22,587 nucleotides of DNA from Larix sibirica (lineage: Eukaryota > Streptophyta > Pinopsida > Pinales > Pinaceae), in assembly GCA_004151065.3 (NCBI GenBank), contig NWUY0304654764.1, positions 1-22,587 of the forward strand, given 5' to 3'. Shown here in pieces: positions 1 through 8,884 of this stretch (the first letter of the stretch is position 1; the number at the start of each line of letters is the position of its first letter). The notes beneath the pieces are model-generated. The model ran no database searches. It had not been told where the DNA came from and saw only the letters and a program-made list of their open reading frames with translations. The translations under genes were made by a program, and so were the position numbers.

Positions 1-520
1 TTTGATTTATTTTTATTGATAGCCAACATCTGTCGGAATGGGGGTGGTACCACGGACGAATGAAAGCCCACATCTGTATAGATAGGTTATCCCACCGGCA
101 ACATATGCCCAAAGAGGCGATCCAAGTTTTAAGTTATCCTACAAAAAGAATCTCAGCAACTTATCATGTTGCATCATTATTTGGACTATGCCACCCAAAT
201 GATGAATCAACGTAAGTAAGCATCTGTTCATTGGTCTGTAGGAACCCAGTGTTCTGCCCCCCCACCAATAAATACTTATAAAAAAAATAGAAGAAGTTGG
301 AGTTTTTGTAGGTATGGGTAGGGGTTGGAGTTGTAGGTTCAAGGTGTAAGGCCTTCTTTGTATATGTCCCCTCATATCGGGACGTGATAAAATATAAAGT
401 AGAAAGATAGCTAATTATTCTGGATAGCTCATATTGGTACGTGAGCTTTTCAATCTTGGGTATGGGTATGGCTGTCTATGTGTGGTATAGTTTTTAATGT
501 ATAGTTTTTAGGTGGAGTTG
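1..520. other. Unrecognised intergenic DNA
   Basis: No gene, RNA or structured repeat was recognised. The minus strand is open for about 78 codons at 139-375, but the composition is ordinary and no domain motif is visible, so I treat it as chance. Short runs of similar words, such as ggtatgggta near 313 and 460, are the only texture seen. Confidence 0.5.
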
Positions 521-524
521 TAGA

Positions 525-715
525 TCTGGCTGCTATGTAAAGGTCTGATTACAAGTATTGTCTTATCGACAGGAATTGACACCTACTGGGGCTGATACTA
601 GATCGTTTACCTCCTGGCTGTGACTACTGGCTATCCGGCAATGACAACTGGAAAGAACCTAATGCCCTTCAGTCTATGATTGGCAATGCTGGCAATGGCT
701 GGTTGTCAATTATAG
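525..715. repeat. Degenerate tggc-type short repeat cluster
   Basis: Related words recur every 10-30 bases: ctggctg at 526 and 614, ctggctat near 627, ccggcaatgac near 635, and tggcaatg at 681 and 690. On the minus strand these read as Cys/His/Gln-rich codons (for example CAT TGC CAG repeated). The same style of motif fills 3.4-4.5 kb. It may be a detached piece of that repeat field, or simple low-complexity sequence. The pattern was found by eye without alignment. Confidence 0.35.
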
Positions 716-1940
716 GCTATCGTAGACCTACCTGTGTGTAGTTCAGATATAGTGCCTTACTGTGACCGTACCGTGACCCATACCATCCGTGTGCCATACA
801 GTGTGCCGTGCTGGTTCTGTTTCGAGGCCATCTGTTGTCAACTTGGCTCTCTCTCATCTGTAGGGGCACTAGGAAACTCACATGAAAGCCGTTCACTGAA
901 GCCATTTATGAAATGTTCACAGCACAAATAAAGCCAATAACACACAGAAGCCGTTCATTCACTGCTGATTATTGTGAATATAATGCATATTAGGCTTTTT
1001 TCAGTCAATCTTGTCTTTATGACAATAACATAGCTAAATAAATATGCTCATATGGAAAAAACATACATGGCTCAATGTATTATGGTCACATAATCCTCAT
1101 TCGTTATATTGATATGGTTTAAATGGGTGTGATCTCTTGTATTGTGGCACCTTACTTGGCTGCAATGGGTGATAATTTTGTGTGCCCTATTCTAGCGATC
1201 AATACACAATAGCAACTAGAATTGATTTGAGCAAGTAAGCATATCTATAATCAGACACATAATAGAAGCTCTGGTTTAATGTATGTTGTAAGCATTGATG
1301 TCTCAATCAAAGCACCGATCCCGTGTTGGATGGATGTTGCATAGATAAGTGCTCATAAACACAATAGAAATAGTAGGTCAAACAATAAAAAGCTGTATAA
1401 AATACGGGTATTCTGCAGATTGATTCAATTATAGGTCCGTCTCCCTATAGAAAACCAGAAGCTGTTTAAATAATCTTTGGCACCCTTTGGACGGAGCAAG
1501 ACCGACATTGATTCACCAAACTCCCTCGAGTCACCCAGCTACCAAATAAATAATGATGTGACGCTTAAGGGGATCTATTTCACCTGCTCTCTATTAAACC
1601 ATTCCCCAAACTCACCCATTGCAGTCATCAAGTTGCCACCAAGACGGTAGATATTAAGACAAGTTCTTTCCATACAAGCATATTGCTTGAGTTCCCTAGT
1701 TTATACTATACGTATGAGATTGCCCTCATCGTGAAACAGTTCAACCGTCATTAACTGATGGTAAAAAGGTTTCTTATTATTTAAAGCCGTTTCCTTCAAG
1801 CCCAGTTACACCTGATTAGTACACCTGGAGGCCGCAGTGAAACCTACCTTGCATACCTAATGCTTAGATCGAACTTGCTAAGTACCTTACACCAAATAGA
1901 CCTGCTGGCTAGGGGGACATAGTATATAGAATAAGTTTAT
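716..1940. other. Unrecognised intergenic DNA
   Basis: More than 1.2 kb without any recognisable coding, RNA or mobile-element signal. Both strands are short-ORF only (60-65 codons overlapping on opposite strands at 717-931) with no codon-level pattern. A small cluster of cgtgacc/gtgcc words occurs at 760-815. No rRNA or tRNA signature was found. Confidence 0.5.
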
Positions 1941-2013
1941 TCACTATTTGAGGATAATAAATACGCAAAGGGTTTTACGGGAATGGAAGACAAGCCGTTC
2001 ACAGAAAGAAGTG

Positions 2014-2268
2014 ATGTCCCCCATAAGCCCATCCATTAAAAGCATGCACCCGCCCTGGTTAAAAGCACTACTCCCTACGGTGGTATGGTTTCTTTTTCTC
2101 GCTTATGAAGGGGACCTTCTCTATTTGTCGGGCGGTTTCTTTTTTCAATCCCGAAAAGCGAGCAAGCACAAAGGTGCTGAACCTCCAAATATCCATCCTG
2201 CAATTCAATCAATCAAAGCCAATCCCGTAAGATCTCTGCTATTCTCCACGCCCCCACGCTACCTTTAA
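2014..2268 (+). CDS. Hypothetical small ORF, unsupported
   Basis: The first ATG is at 2014 and gives about 84 residues. The frame is open upstream to 1948, where only a TTG is available. The predicted product has a short hydrophobic stretch (LLPTVVWFLFLAY) followed by a basic segment, FFQSRKASKHKGAEPP. The basic segment is the notable part, because a second copy at 3076-3105 (same strand) keeps the KHKGA residues with about 80% nucleotide identity. No family was recognised and no ribosome-binding or promoter signal can be argued for a plant organelle. It may be a relic of a longer frame, or chance. Confidence 0.15.
   Translation: MSPISPSIKSMHPPWLKALLPTVVWFLFLAYEGDLLYLSGGFFFQSRKASKHKGAEPPNIHPAIQSIKANPVRSLLFSTPPRYL
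2155..2184 (+). repeat. Short dispersed repeat, copy 1 (KHKGA motif)
   Basis: This 30-base stretch matches 3076-3105 at 24 of 30 positions by eye. In one frame it reads RKASKHKGAEP, and copy 2 reads KVNKHKGAQP in its own frame. Four of the six differences are transitions of the c/t type. This is either a decayed duplicated coding segment or coincidence. Confidence 0.4.
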
Positions 2269-2276
2269 TTAGTTAA

Positions 2277-2480
2277 TTTACCAATTGCTCGCAGGACCGG
2301 CACCAAAGCAAGCCATACAAGCCGTATAAGTCGAAGCTGCCATCGAAGCCACCAGATGAGAGGCCGCCGCCTGAGAAGCCAGCTACGCTAGAGAGGAAGC
2401 CAGATAAGCGCTCCGGGAAGCAAGCCAATAATCTTGAAACAACAATAGGCAAGGCCAGGGAATCAGTATGGTGGTGCTAA
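2277..2480 (+). other. Pro/Lys-rich open frame without start codon
   Basis: The frame is open from just after a TAA at 2274 to a TAA at 2478, 67 codons, with no ATG. From 2310 it reads as a Lys-Pro periodic string: KPYKPYKSKLPSKPPDERPP, then EKPATLERKPDK. Lys-Pro-Tyr and Lys-Pro-Pro periodicity is typical of plant cell-wall proline-rich proteins. The frame could be a fragment of such a nuclear gene. The same bases in another frame give an Ala/Glu-rich reading with stops, because the DNA repeats the word aagcc. A simple aagcc-type repeat is therefore an equally good explanation. Confidence 0.25.
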
Positions 2481-2538
2481 TAATTATCTAACCTAAATTA
2501 GTTAGTTCAGTAAGTTTGGGTAATTATATAATCCGGGG

Positions 2539-2586
2539 AATGTCAAATTAGAACATTTTGTGGAATCTGTATCAAGTCAACTTGGT
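2539..2586 (+). repeat. 48-nt dispersed repeat, copy A
   Basis: These 48 bases match the reverse complement of 13513-13560 at 41 positions (about 85%). One frame reads NVKLEHFVESVSSQLG here and NVKLERFVESL at the other site. A Glu codon difference is synonymous (GAA/GAG), which hints at a coding origin. Flanking sequence on either side does not clearly align. Confidence 0.65.
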
Positions 2587-3060
2587 GCTTCGACGTTGTT
2601 GCTTTTGTCTAGGTGAGTAACTCCCTATTATATATAATATTATATAAAGTTAGCTATATATCTTACCCTGAAAGTCTTTCTATCTTATTATTCTGGGGTA
2701 TGTGACCTCTTCTCTCTCTTTATCGGATAAGGTTCTTTATAGGGTACTGGGGTTCGAAAGGATAATATTTTGTCAAGTGAATGGGGGAAATGTGAAAACA
2801 ACGGTTGGCAAGTTATAAATCTAGAGGTATAGCAATAGCAATAGAAGAAAGTAAAGCAATCTATTGCATATTGCTGCCTCAGCAGTAAATAGTGGCTTCC
2901 CGGCCATTTATTTGTCTAAGGGAGAGCCAAATTAAGAACAACTGATTTTACAATTGAAATGATCCTAGCTAAAACACTCCCTACCTCTATTACTAGGGGG
3001 TTGCCCATTCAAATATCTGGGTTATTCCTGCCTTGGTGTCCATCAGCAGCTTTTTTGGGG
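2587..3060. other. AT-rich unrecognised intergenic DNA
   Basis: No gene was recognised. There is a TA-rich run at about 2627-2665 (tattatatataatattat) and otherwise unstructured sequence. Confidence 0.45.
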
Positions 3061-3075
3061 TGACTTCGTAAGGCC

Positions 3076-3105
3076 AAAGTGAACAAGCATAAAGGCGCTC
3101 AACCC
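3076..3105 (+). repeat. Short dispersed repeat, copy 2 (KHKGA motif)
   Basis: Second copy of the 30-base stretch at 2155-2184, about 80% identical. The frame LRKAKVNKHKGAQPQQ is open onwards to a TAG near 3150, about 25 codons, and there is a TGA a few codons upstream. This copy therefore lies in a broken frame. Confidence 0.4.
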
Positions 3106-3399
3106 CAACAAATGAGTAAATCTTTCCAAAAAAAGATGACTCCGGTATGCTAGAACATGTGAACGGCGTAGTTCGGGGCTCCTTCCCGCCCCCACCCGCC
3201 CATGAGCCCAGGATCCAGGTCGAGTAGCCCAGTGAATAATGGTAAGTAGCATTTGAATGTGTTGCATAGCGTTAAGTCATATGGAGGTTGGTAGCTTAAG
3301 CACTCGATATGGTTACCACAGGCCGGTATCCTAGCCTTGACCAAAGTTCATTGATACACAAGGTAGTATTATTGGTTCTCTTCTATCGGTAGCCACTAC

Positions 3400-3660
3400 C
3401 ACCCTTTGAACAACTGGTTGGTGTCCCTCCGCCAAACTGTTGTTTAGTGTCTATTCCCGGTGGGTTGTTGGTAATCCTGACTGTAAAGATATCATGCTTA
3501 TTCCTGGCTGTAATGATCTCCCTCCCTGGCAGTAATGATCTAATGAATCTTCCTGCCCGTAATGCTTCTCATTGGTTCTGACTGCACGTTATGAATAATG
3601 GTTTGTTCAACTGCCTGTTATGATTCCAGCCCGTGACGCCGCTGCTATGGGACCGTTCTT
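3400..3660. repeat. Codon-periodic degenerate repeat, block 1
   Basis: On the plus strand the theme is roughly cctg-c-gtaatgat-t: cctgactgtaaagat, cctggctgtaatgatct, cctggcagtaatgatct, cctgcccgtaatgctt, actgcctgttatgatt. Copies are about 20-35 bases apart. On the minus strand this reads as His-Tyr-x-Gln-type codons (for example NHYSQE). The block fits the Asn/Gln-rich low-complexity part of a gag-like protein, since a CCHC knuckle lies upstream on the same strand at about 4.9 kb. It is decayed and no uninterrupted frame covers it. Confidence 0.45.
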
Positions 3661-3693
3661 TTTATTTATTAGTCAATCCAGCCGACTTTATAT

Positions 3694-3765
3694 GAACCAG
3701 ACGAGACTTGACCAGCCAACCTGACTAACGACCAGACGAGAGGATAGAGACCAGCCAAGCTGACC
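3694..3765 (+). repeat. Imperfect 35-bp tandem duplication
   Basis: Two units begin at about 3694 and 3729. Both contain accagacgag (3696 and 3731), followed by gaccagcca and then a ctgac-type word. Extra gacc/tgacc words follow to about 3782. No coding sense was found. Confidence 0.55.
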
Positions 3766-3979
3766 TGACCTGATGACCAGCGTACCATAGTTTTATGCCG
3801 ACTAGAACCAGCTATTATTTATTGAATCCTGCCCGTATAATCCGTAACCGTAGCGTGGCTTATTGTGATACGGACCTATCGTACTCTCAGTTGGGGGTAT
3901 CCTAGCAGCATCCCTAAAGGTTATATGATCACGGGCTTCCAAGCGGCATTCGAGAAGGTACATAATTCGGGAGCATTCC

Positions 3980-4660
3980 AATTAGCACTCTATCGAACCA
4001 ATTCCAAGGCAGTCGCAAAAGGAGTCTGATAATTAGTTGAACCATCAATATTCGGTGAACCATCATTTTGCATCATTTGGAAATGTTTATTTGGGCACGA
4101 ATGCGGGATCATTGCCATAATTGAACATGGAAAATAGGGCACGGTAATTTTATCATAATTATTTGAACCAGCAGCATTGTAGCGTATCAACTTTATATAA
4201 TAAGGAGGTTTGCTAGGAGTAATACTAAGTAAAATAATCTAGTGGAAAAACCAGCAGGGGGAGGATAGGTATAGCATTCGCGGCTTATCACTCGCAGAAA
4301 TCTTTCCGCGCATCAGTTAAACTCAAACTTTACAGAACAATGAGCATGGGCATTTGTAATTGGTCATTATTATTATTATTTATTATTACAGTTCATTCCC
4401 GGCAGTAATCTAACTGGCATAATTATTATTCCAAACGGCATTCCTCGTAATCAGTCGAGACGGTAAAAATTCGACAAAGGATCCCGTTGAACCGGCATTA
4501 TGAATATTCCCGGCGAAATAACGGGCATCACAACAAAGAGCAAAGTAATAGGTAGGATAAAGCCCAGCAGTAGTCCCACATTCCCTTTGAAAGGATCATT
4601 CAGGCACGGGTTTTTTTATCATGAGTTGAATCGACATTATTAATCTCATTATAAGAGGAG
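3980..4660. repeat. Codon-periodic degenerate repeat, block 2 (Asn/Gly/Ser-rich on minus)
   Basis: The plus-strand theme gttgaacc-gcatta recurs at about 4034, 4053, 4158, 4488 and, more diverged, 4624 (gttgaatcgacatta). It alternates with cggcagtaat/cggcatta words at 4398-4520. On the minus strand the theme codes NAAGSNNYDK, NDGSPNIDGS and similar. A 66-codon minus frame (3990-4190) runs through part of it. I read the whole block as the decayed repetitive tail of a gag-like protein whose zinc knuckle lies at about 4.9 kb. The alternative is a minisatellite with no coding past. Confidence 0.4.
4365..4389. repeat. ATT trinucleotide microsatellite
   Basis: A run of att units (cattattattattatttatt) lies inside the Asn-rich repeat block. 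In the coding sense of that block, aat repeats would be poly-Asn codons. Confidence 0.8.
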
Positions 4661-4677
4661 GAGGCCGGGAATTAAGC

Positions 4678-5366
4678 TTAGTTGTGCTTGGAATCCAAGT
4701 GCTCCTGGTAATTATGACGCCAGTTCAAATGATGACGGGAATTATTCTGGTTAAACTGCTGCTTTTGCTGCTCATTAAACTGCTGCTGGAAATGCTGTTA
4801 GTGTGGGAAGGCCGGGTCTCCTACCTCTAACCAAAATGAAACTTGGAAATCGGTATAGACTGATCATCAGTCACCGCATGGGCTGAATGGTTATGTTTCA
4901 AAATGGGGAATTCCTGGCACTGGTGGGTGGCGTGACCATAGAGATCACAAAGAGCACATGGATAAGGTGCTCGTTTGGGAAGTGAAGGAGGGACAGACAC
5001 AACTGGTTCGGTAGAACTAATATTGCCAGCATTCTTGGCTTTGCCCCTGGACTTTTTATTCTTCTTGGGAACTAGAGATGCCTGAGGGATTTTATTTTAA
5101 GGCGGTGTAGGAGGGACCATGGCGGTCTGAACTGGATGAATAGGAGTTAAGACCACTTGAGGAGTGGGTCTATTTTTTGGTGGGTTAGAATACCTTTCAT
5201 GTATACCAATGGTGAAACCAATAAGGTGAAAAGTTGCTATAATAGTGGTGTCAACTATCCCAAGATGAGGGAATAGGAAAGGAATGTGTGCAATAGGTGA
5301 ATTAACCCACGAATTAGTCACAGTGTGTTGAGCAGCATAAGTTGACAGGAAGGGTCCACAGACGAG
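4678..5366 (-). pseudogene. Decayed retrotransposon gag-like gene with CCHC zinc knuckle
   Basis: Reading the minus strand, a frame opens after a TGA at 5367-5369 and runs to a TAG at 4827-4829 with a single internal TAA at 5097. It contains a Pro-rich stretch, then a basic linker (PKKNKKSRGKAK), then a zinc knuckle at about 4917-4958, CALCDLYGHATHQC, which fits C-x2-C-x4-H-x4-C. Such knuckles bind nucleic acid in retroelement Gag proteins. After a frameshift, 4678-4797 gives a Gln-rich segment (QQQFNEQQKQQFNQNN) ending in TAA. Below that lies the Asn/Gly/Ser repeat field. No capsid domain, ATG start, LTR or primer-binding site was recognised, so the family is open. It is not in a sensible order with the copia protease fragment at 7.2-7.8 kb, so the two are probably separate insertions or rearranged. 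Confidence 0.6.
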
Positions 5367-5469
5367 TCACTAGAAGTGATAGTGCACAACTAGGATGTTC
5401 CTTCTGAAAGAATGTGGGGAGGGGTAGTATTTTGCTATTTGTTCGTGGACAATAGATCTGGTTAGCGAT

Positions 5470-5584
5470 GGTACGATACGGGAAAAGCAGTACCAAGGTT
5501 CTATAGCTAGCGATAGAACTATTGGTATTGGTGTGAGTAGCTAGCGATAGAAGCAGTAGTGGTACGATACGATAGAAGCAGTAG
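5470..5584. repeat. Interleaved short direct repeats
   Basis: Three words are each duplicated: tagctagcgatagaa at 5504-5518 and 5538-5552, cgatagaagcagtag at 5545-5559 and 5570-5584, and ggtacgatacg at 5470-5480 and 5561-5571. The interleaving suggests stepwise local duplication. No gene was recognised around it (5370-5830). Confidence 0.75.
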
Positions 5585-5833
5585 CAGAAGGTTATATTGG
5601 CTTGGCGGGTTATAGATTGTTTGCATGGATAGATTGAAAGCTTCTTTCCTTAAAATAATCACGAAATATATGATTGGATAATCTCATAAGTAACGAAAAT
5701 ATAAAATCCTCAATTCCCCTATAAGGCAAATTCACTATTTTAAAAGTGAGACACCACCAGACAGAAGCGACATCATCAGATAAGCCGCACCGCAACACAA
5801 CATTGAAAACATCAGAATAGGACCCAGTGATAA

Positions 5834-5968
5834 CAAGAACTCGAAGTCAACATATCGGGGCAAATTGAATTGAAGGCAGAAAAGGAAACAGAAAAAGGTA
5901 AATCCGCGGGGGATCGATCGAAAGGCCACAAGGATCGGAAATCGGAGGCCGGGAACTCGAGACCATAA
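5834..5968 (+). other. Short Lys/Glu-rich open frame, no start
   Basis: Forty-four codons are open between TAA 5831 and TAA 5966, with no ATG. The product would be highly charged (IELKAEKETEKGKSAGDRSK). It lies at the edge of a G+C-rich block and could be a relic of a coding exon. The length is well within chance. Confidence 0.15.
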
Positions 5969-6370
5969 CGGTCAGCCAACCTGGGAGAGTGGGATACAAT
6001 ATATTCGACCTTCCTGTGGGAGCCAAGCAATAGGAGGAGCCTGGAAAGCACCGAACCCGCGTTGAAGAGCCACGAGAGCTAAGCCATGAGAGCACCCCCA
6101 CCCGAAGCCTGGGGAGCCTATATACCCGCCAAATATCCTGGAATAAATAACCACCCAAGAAGAGCCGAGATAGGGTCGCCACCCAACCTGGAATAAACAA
6201 GAGAGGGCACCACCCTGGAGGAGCCAACCACCCTATAAAAGATCGATGACCGGGACCCAATGGAGAACCAACCGAGCCGAGATAATAAGAGGAACCACGC
6301 ACCCAACTGGTCAAGCGGAAAGGAGCCGGAGAATGAACGGAAACCGAGCTCGAGGAAGGGGGGGGACACC
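5880..6370. other. G+C-rich island with long minus-strand open frame
   Basis: Base composition is visibly richer in G and C than either flank, and the plus strand is purine/C-rich. The minus strand is open for about 176 codons (5847-6377), but it begins at a TTG and has no ATG for most of its length. The product would be a Ser/Pro/Trp/Leu-rich string without a recognisable domain, and two other minus frames are also partly open. Low stop frequency from base composition explains this better than a gene. Weak internal repeats are present: cctggaataaa (6137, 6188) and gccgagata (6163, 6274). The source is unknown. Confidence 0.4.
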
Positions 6371-6379
6371 GAACCAAGA

Positions 6380-6990
6380 TACCCTTTGAACCACTACTCT
6401 AAATGAAGAAGCGGCGAGTTGCAATGTGTTATATTCAGTCTTTGTGGTTGATCTTGAACCAATTGATCCCATTAAAGTAATTGATTCCGCGTAAGAGAAG
6501 AGGCAAAGGCATAGGTGGCAGAGATGGGCCTAGTTGAAGTTTCAGAGCCATAACCTGTGGACCATAGGGAGGGAGAGGTAAAAACATGATAGAAGTTGCT
6601 TAGCTGCTTACTTTTAGTATATTAACTTATATTATCATTGTATCCATAAACACAAGATGCTATCACAGCATATTGAACCTGCAAATAAAAATTACCACCT
6701 GTGAATATTTAGGAACATAACCCCAGATCGTCAGCAACCTACCTGCCAAACTCCATAATCCCTCAAGTAAAATCACGGGCCAAAATCATCTGACACCGCA
6801 TTATGAGCTGTCCAGGACATCCTGCAAAGAGAATAACTCCATACAAGACCAAGACAAGTGGATATCAAGGTCTAGAAAAATAACAAAGATAGAAATCTGC
6901 ACAAGTAAACTCATTGATCCTTAAATACCAAGCTCGTGGTATATGTCACAACCCACCCAGGGCTATAAACCTGTGATCATTATAATCCCT
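6380..6990. other. Unrecognised DNA next to copia fragment
   Basis: No gene, RNA or repeat was recognised. It lies downstream, in minus-strand sense, of the copia remnant and might be part of the same inserted piece. No copia integrase, reverse transcriptase or LTR end motif was seen. Confidence 0.4.
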
Positions 6991-6991
6991 C

Positions 6992-7204
6992 TCATGCACC
7001 TAAAAACCTCTGGCAACTGAAGCAACACACTCCGAAAACTCCCTCTATCTGAGAGAATCCTGAAGCAAGAGTAACATCCGGGTAAACTCCCTCTCCCTGA
7101 GAGAATCCAACAACACTGTCCCTGTACTCTACAATACTCCCATCAGCTGCAAGCATGGAATAACCCCCCGCCGATTCCCTAATAGGTTCTGAACCTGTCT
7201 CCAT
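6992..7204 (-). other. Small ATG-started ORF downstream of copia fragment
   Basis: Seventy codons start from a true ATG at 7204. The residues GFSQGEGV and GFSQIEGVF occur 16 codons apart, produced by the 48-bp-spaced DNA duplication at 7037-7108. The frame is open a little upstream (EAYTEHVWRDAMETG). This is not the frame of the pre-integrase segment. No known domain was recognised. It could be non-coding filler transduced with the element. Confidence 0.2.
7037..7108 (-). repeat. 24-bp direct repeat spaced 48 bp
   Basis: 7037-7060 and 7085-7108 are identical except for two adjacent bases (at versus cc). The 48-bp spacing is a multiple of three and preserves the minus-strand frame, giving GFSQxEGV twice. 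Confidence 0.8.
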
Positions 7205-7244
7205 GGCATCCCGCCATACGTGCTCTGTATATGCCTCCTAAAAA

Positions 7245-7818
7245 CTGCTCATCCAGCCTCTCATTGGAATGTACAAGTGCCACAGAATCAGCAAGCAACC
7301 TGAAAAGGCCTCCCTCCTCTAGCCAAAATACTAGAACTTACTATACAACAATTACTGATCGTGCACTGTTGCCCTTCAAATAAATGCAACTCTACACTGT
7401 ACGTCTGTCATGCAATAAACTGAAAGAATATTTTTCTAAAAGCCAGGAAGAATTGCTCACTTGACGTAGGCCAAAGATAATAATGAAACAAAAAAGAAAC
7501 AAATAAAAAATCACTCAGCTAAATAACATCACCTGAAGACATTGAAAAAGAAATGGAGCCCACTCCTATCACAGGATAAGTAGCATCATAAACTAGCTCC
7601 ACGCTCATGCCTCCCTCTTGCTCCTTAAATATACTGAATAATGACCTGTCATATGTTATATGTTTCAAAGCTCCACTGTCCACATACCATCCAACACTTG
7701 ACACATTGTTATAGGAAAAACAAGAGACCATGGCCTGTCCTTCCATCCTTAAACAATACAAAAAGAAGCAATATATGAAGTATAACGACCCCTTATAGGG
7801 TTCAAGCGCTTCTCCCAC
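7245..7818 (-). pseudogene. Ty1/copia protease and gag-pre-integrase fragment
   Basis: On the minus strand, GWYVDSGALKHITYDRSLFS places an aspartic-protease DSG triad at 7672-7680, followed by YPVIGVGSISFSM. This is the usual Ty1/copia protease core, which cuts the Gag-Pol polyprotein. After stops the sequence continues with LSVYCMTDVQCRVAF near 7380-7430 and, in another frame, EGGLFRLLADSVALVHSNER at 7257-7316. That is the gag-pre-integrase region which follows the protease in this superfamily. The expected integrase zinc-binding segment does not follow, so the copy is truncated at about 7245. The residues ahead of the protease lack the Gag zinc knuckle. Multiple stops and at least one frameshift make it inactive. 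The identification rests on remembered family motifs but the run of matches is long. Confidence 0.85.
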
Positions 7819-7819
7819 G

Positions 7820-8880
7820 CAATCTAGGGTTTCACACCCAACAACCTCAACAAGGTCAACTCCTATCCCCGGTAAATTACAGCTTAAATGCCAACCCCCT
7901 CTTACTCCAAATGAGTTATTTCAGCAATAAAGCTCTTATACAATGTATAAATTGATGGACTCAAGGGTTTGATTGCAAAACATAAATTTCACTTCCCTCC
8001 CGGAAGCCGGATCCAAACCCTATAATTCGAAAGCCTTAGGGCTTATCTTAAATAGAAATAAACAGCAGCAACAGCGGACAATATTTCCACTTATAAACAA
8101 CCCCAATCCACTAGGCAGAAAGGATACTACACTTTATGCCATAAGTTTAAGCCCTCTAAGCGCCTTCTTATCATGCATAAACCAGATCTTAAAATAACTT
8201 TATTACAGCCGTAATTATAGGAGTAAATTTTCCCTAACTTCTTCCAAATTAATTGAAAATAACTTCCTTCACAATTGAAACCTTAACTTATGTCAAATTA
8301 GCAAGACTTACAAGTGCTTTAAATTACCAAATCAATAAGACAATGATAGCTGAAAAGAATATATGCAACAATACAATTTCGGACAGCTGAAACTTAATGT
8401 ATATAAATATGAATGAAGTACATGTATATACCATAGCCTCATCCAAGGCTAGTACACTCTAGCTCTCCAAAAACCTAGCTAGTAAAAACCATGAAAACCC
8501 TAGCTCCACCAAAAATCCTACACAAGCTAGCATAAAAACTAGCCTCCTTGGCTCCAAGTAAGACGTATACTCTCTCCTCCTAAACAAGTAAAAACTAGGG
8601 CTTACTCACAAAAACCTAACTCCAATGTATCCAAGGGATTAAACCCTAACCCTAGAATCCAAGATGCTCCAAGTGCTCCAATAAACCCGCCTCCAAGACA
8701 ATAGAGATTAAGTACAAATATAAATAATAGAGATTAAGACAAAGTGCTCCTATTCTCACATCTATAATCACAAGATGATCTATCACTCTACAATTATTTC
8801 TTTAGCCAAGTGCAGTTCGAGATTATCGGAGCCCTACTTCATTAAGGTATACTCACTACTCGGAGGAGGTATGGCTATTG
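7820..8880. other. Unrecognised DNA upstream of copia fragment
   Basis: No coding signal was recognised. 8440-8700 is rich in repeated ctagct/ctccaa words. A TATA-like string on the minus strand (catatttatatacatt, about 8398-8413) lies some 580 bases upstream of the copia frame. It could be part of an old LTR or leader, but no LTR boundary, primer-binding site or matching second copy was seen, so this stays speculative. Two units resembling plant telomere repeat (aaaccctaaccctag) occur at 8641-8655. Confidence 0.4.
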
Positions 8881-8884
8881 CAAT

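Noticed and set aside
3043-3344. Minus-strand ORFs of 64-74 codons
   Set aside because: They overlap each other and lie antisense to the KHKGA repeat frame. No domain or supporting feature.
5847-6377. 176-codon minus-strand open frame as a real gene
   Set aside because: It starts only at TTG, lacks an ATG for most of its length, has no domain, and other minus frames are also open. G+C-rich composition explains it.
8641-8655. Plant telomere repeat (aaaccctaaccctag)
   Set aside because: Only about two units, the second imperfect. Too short to be an interstitial telomere array.
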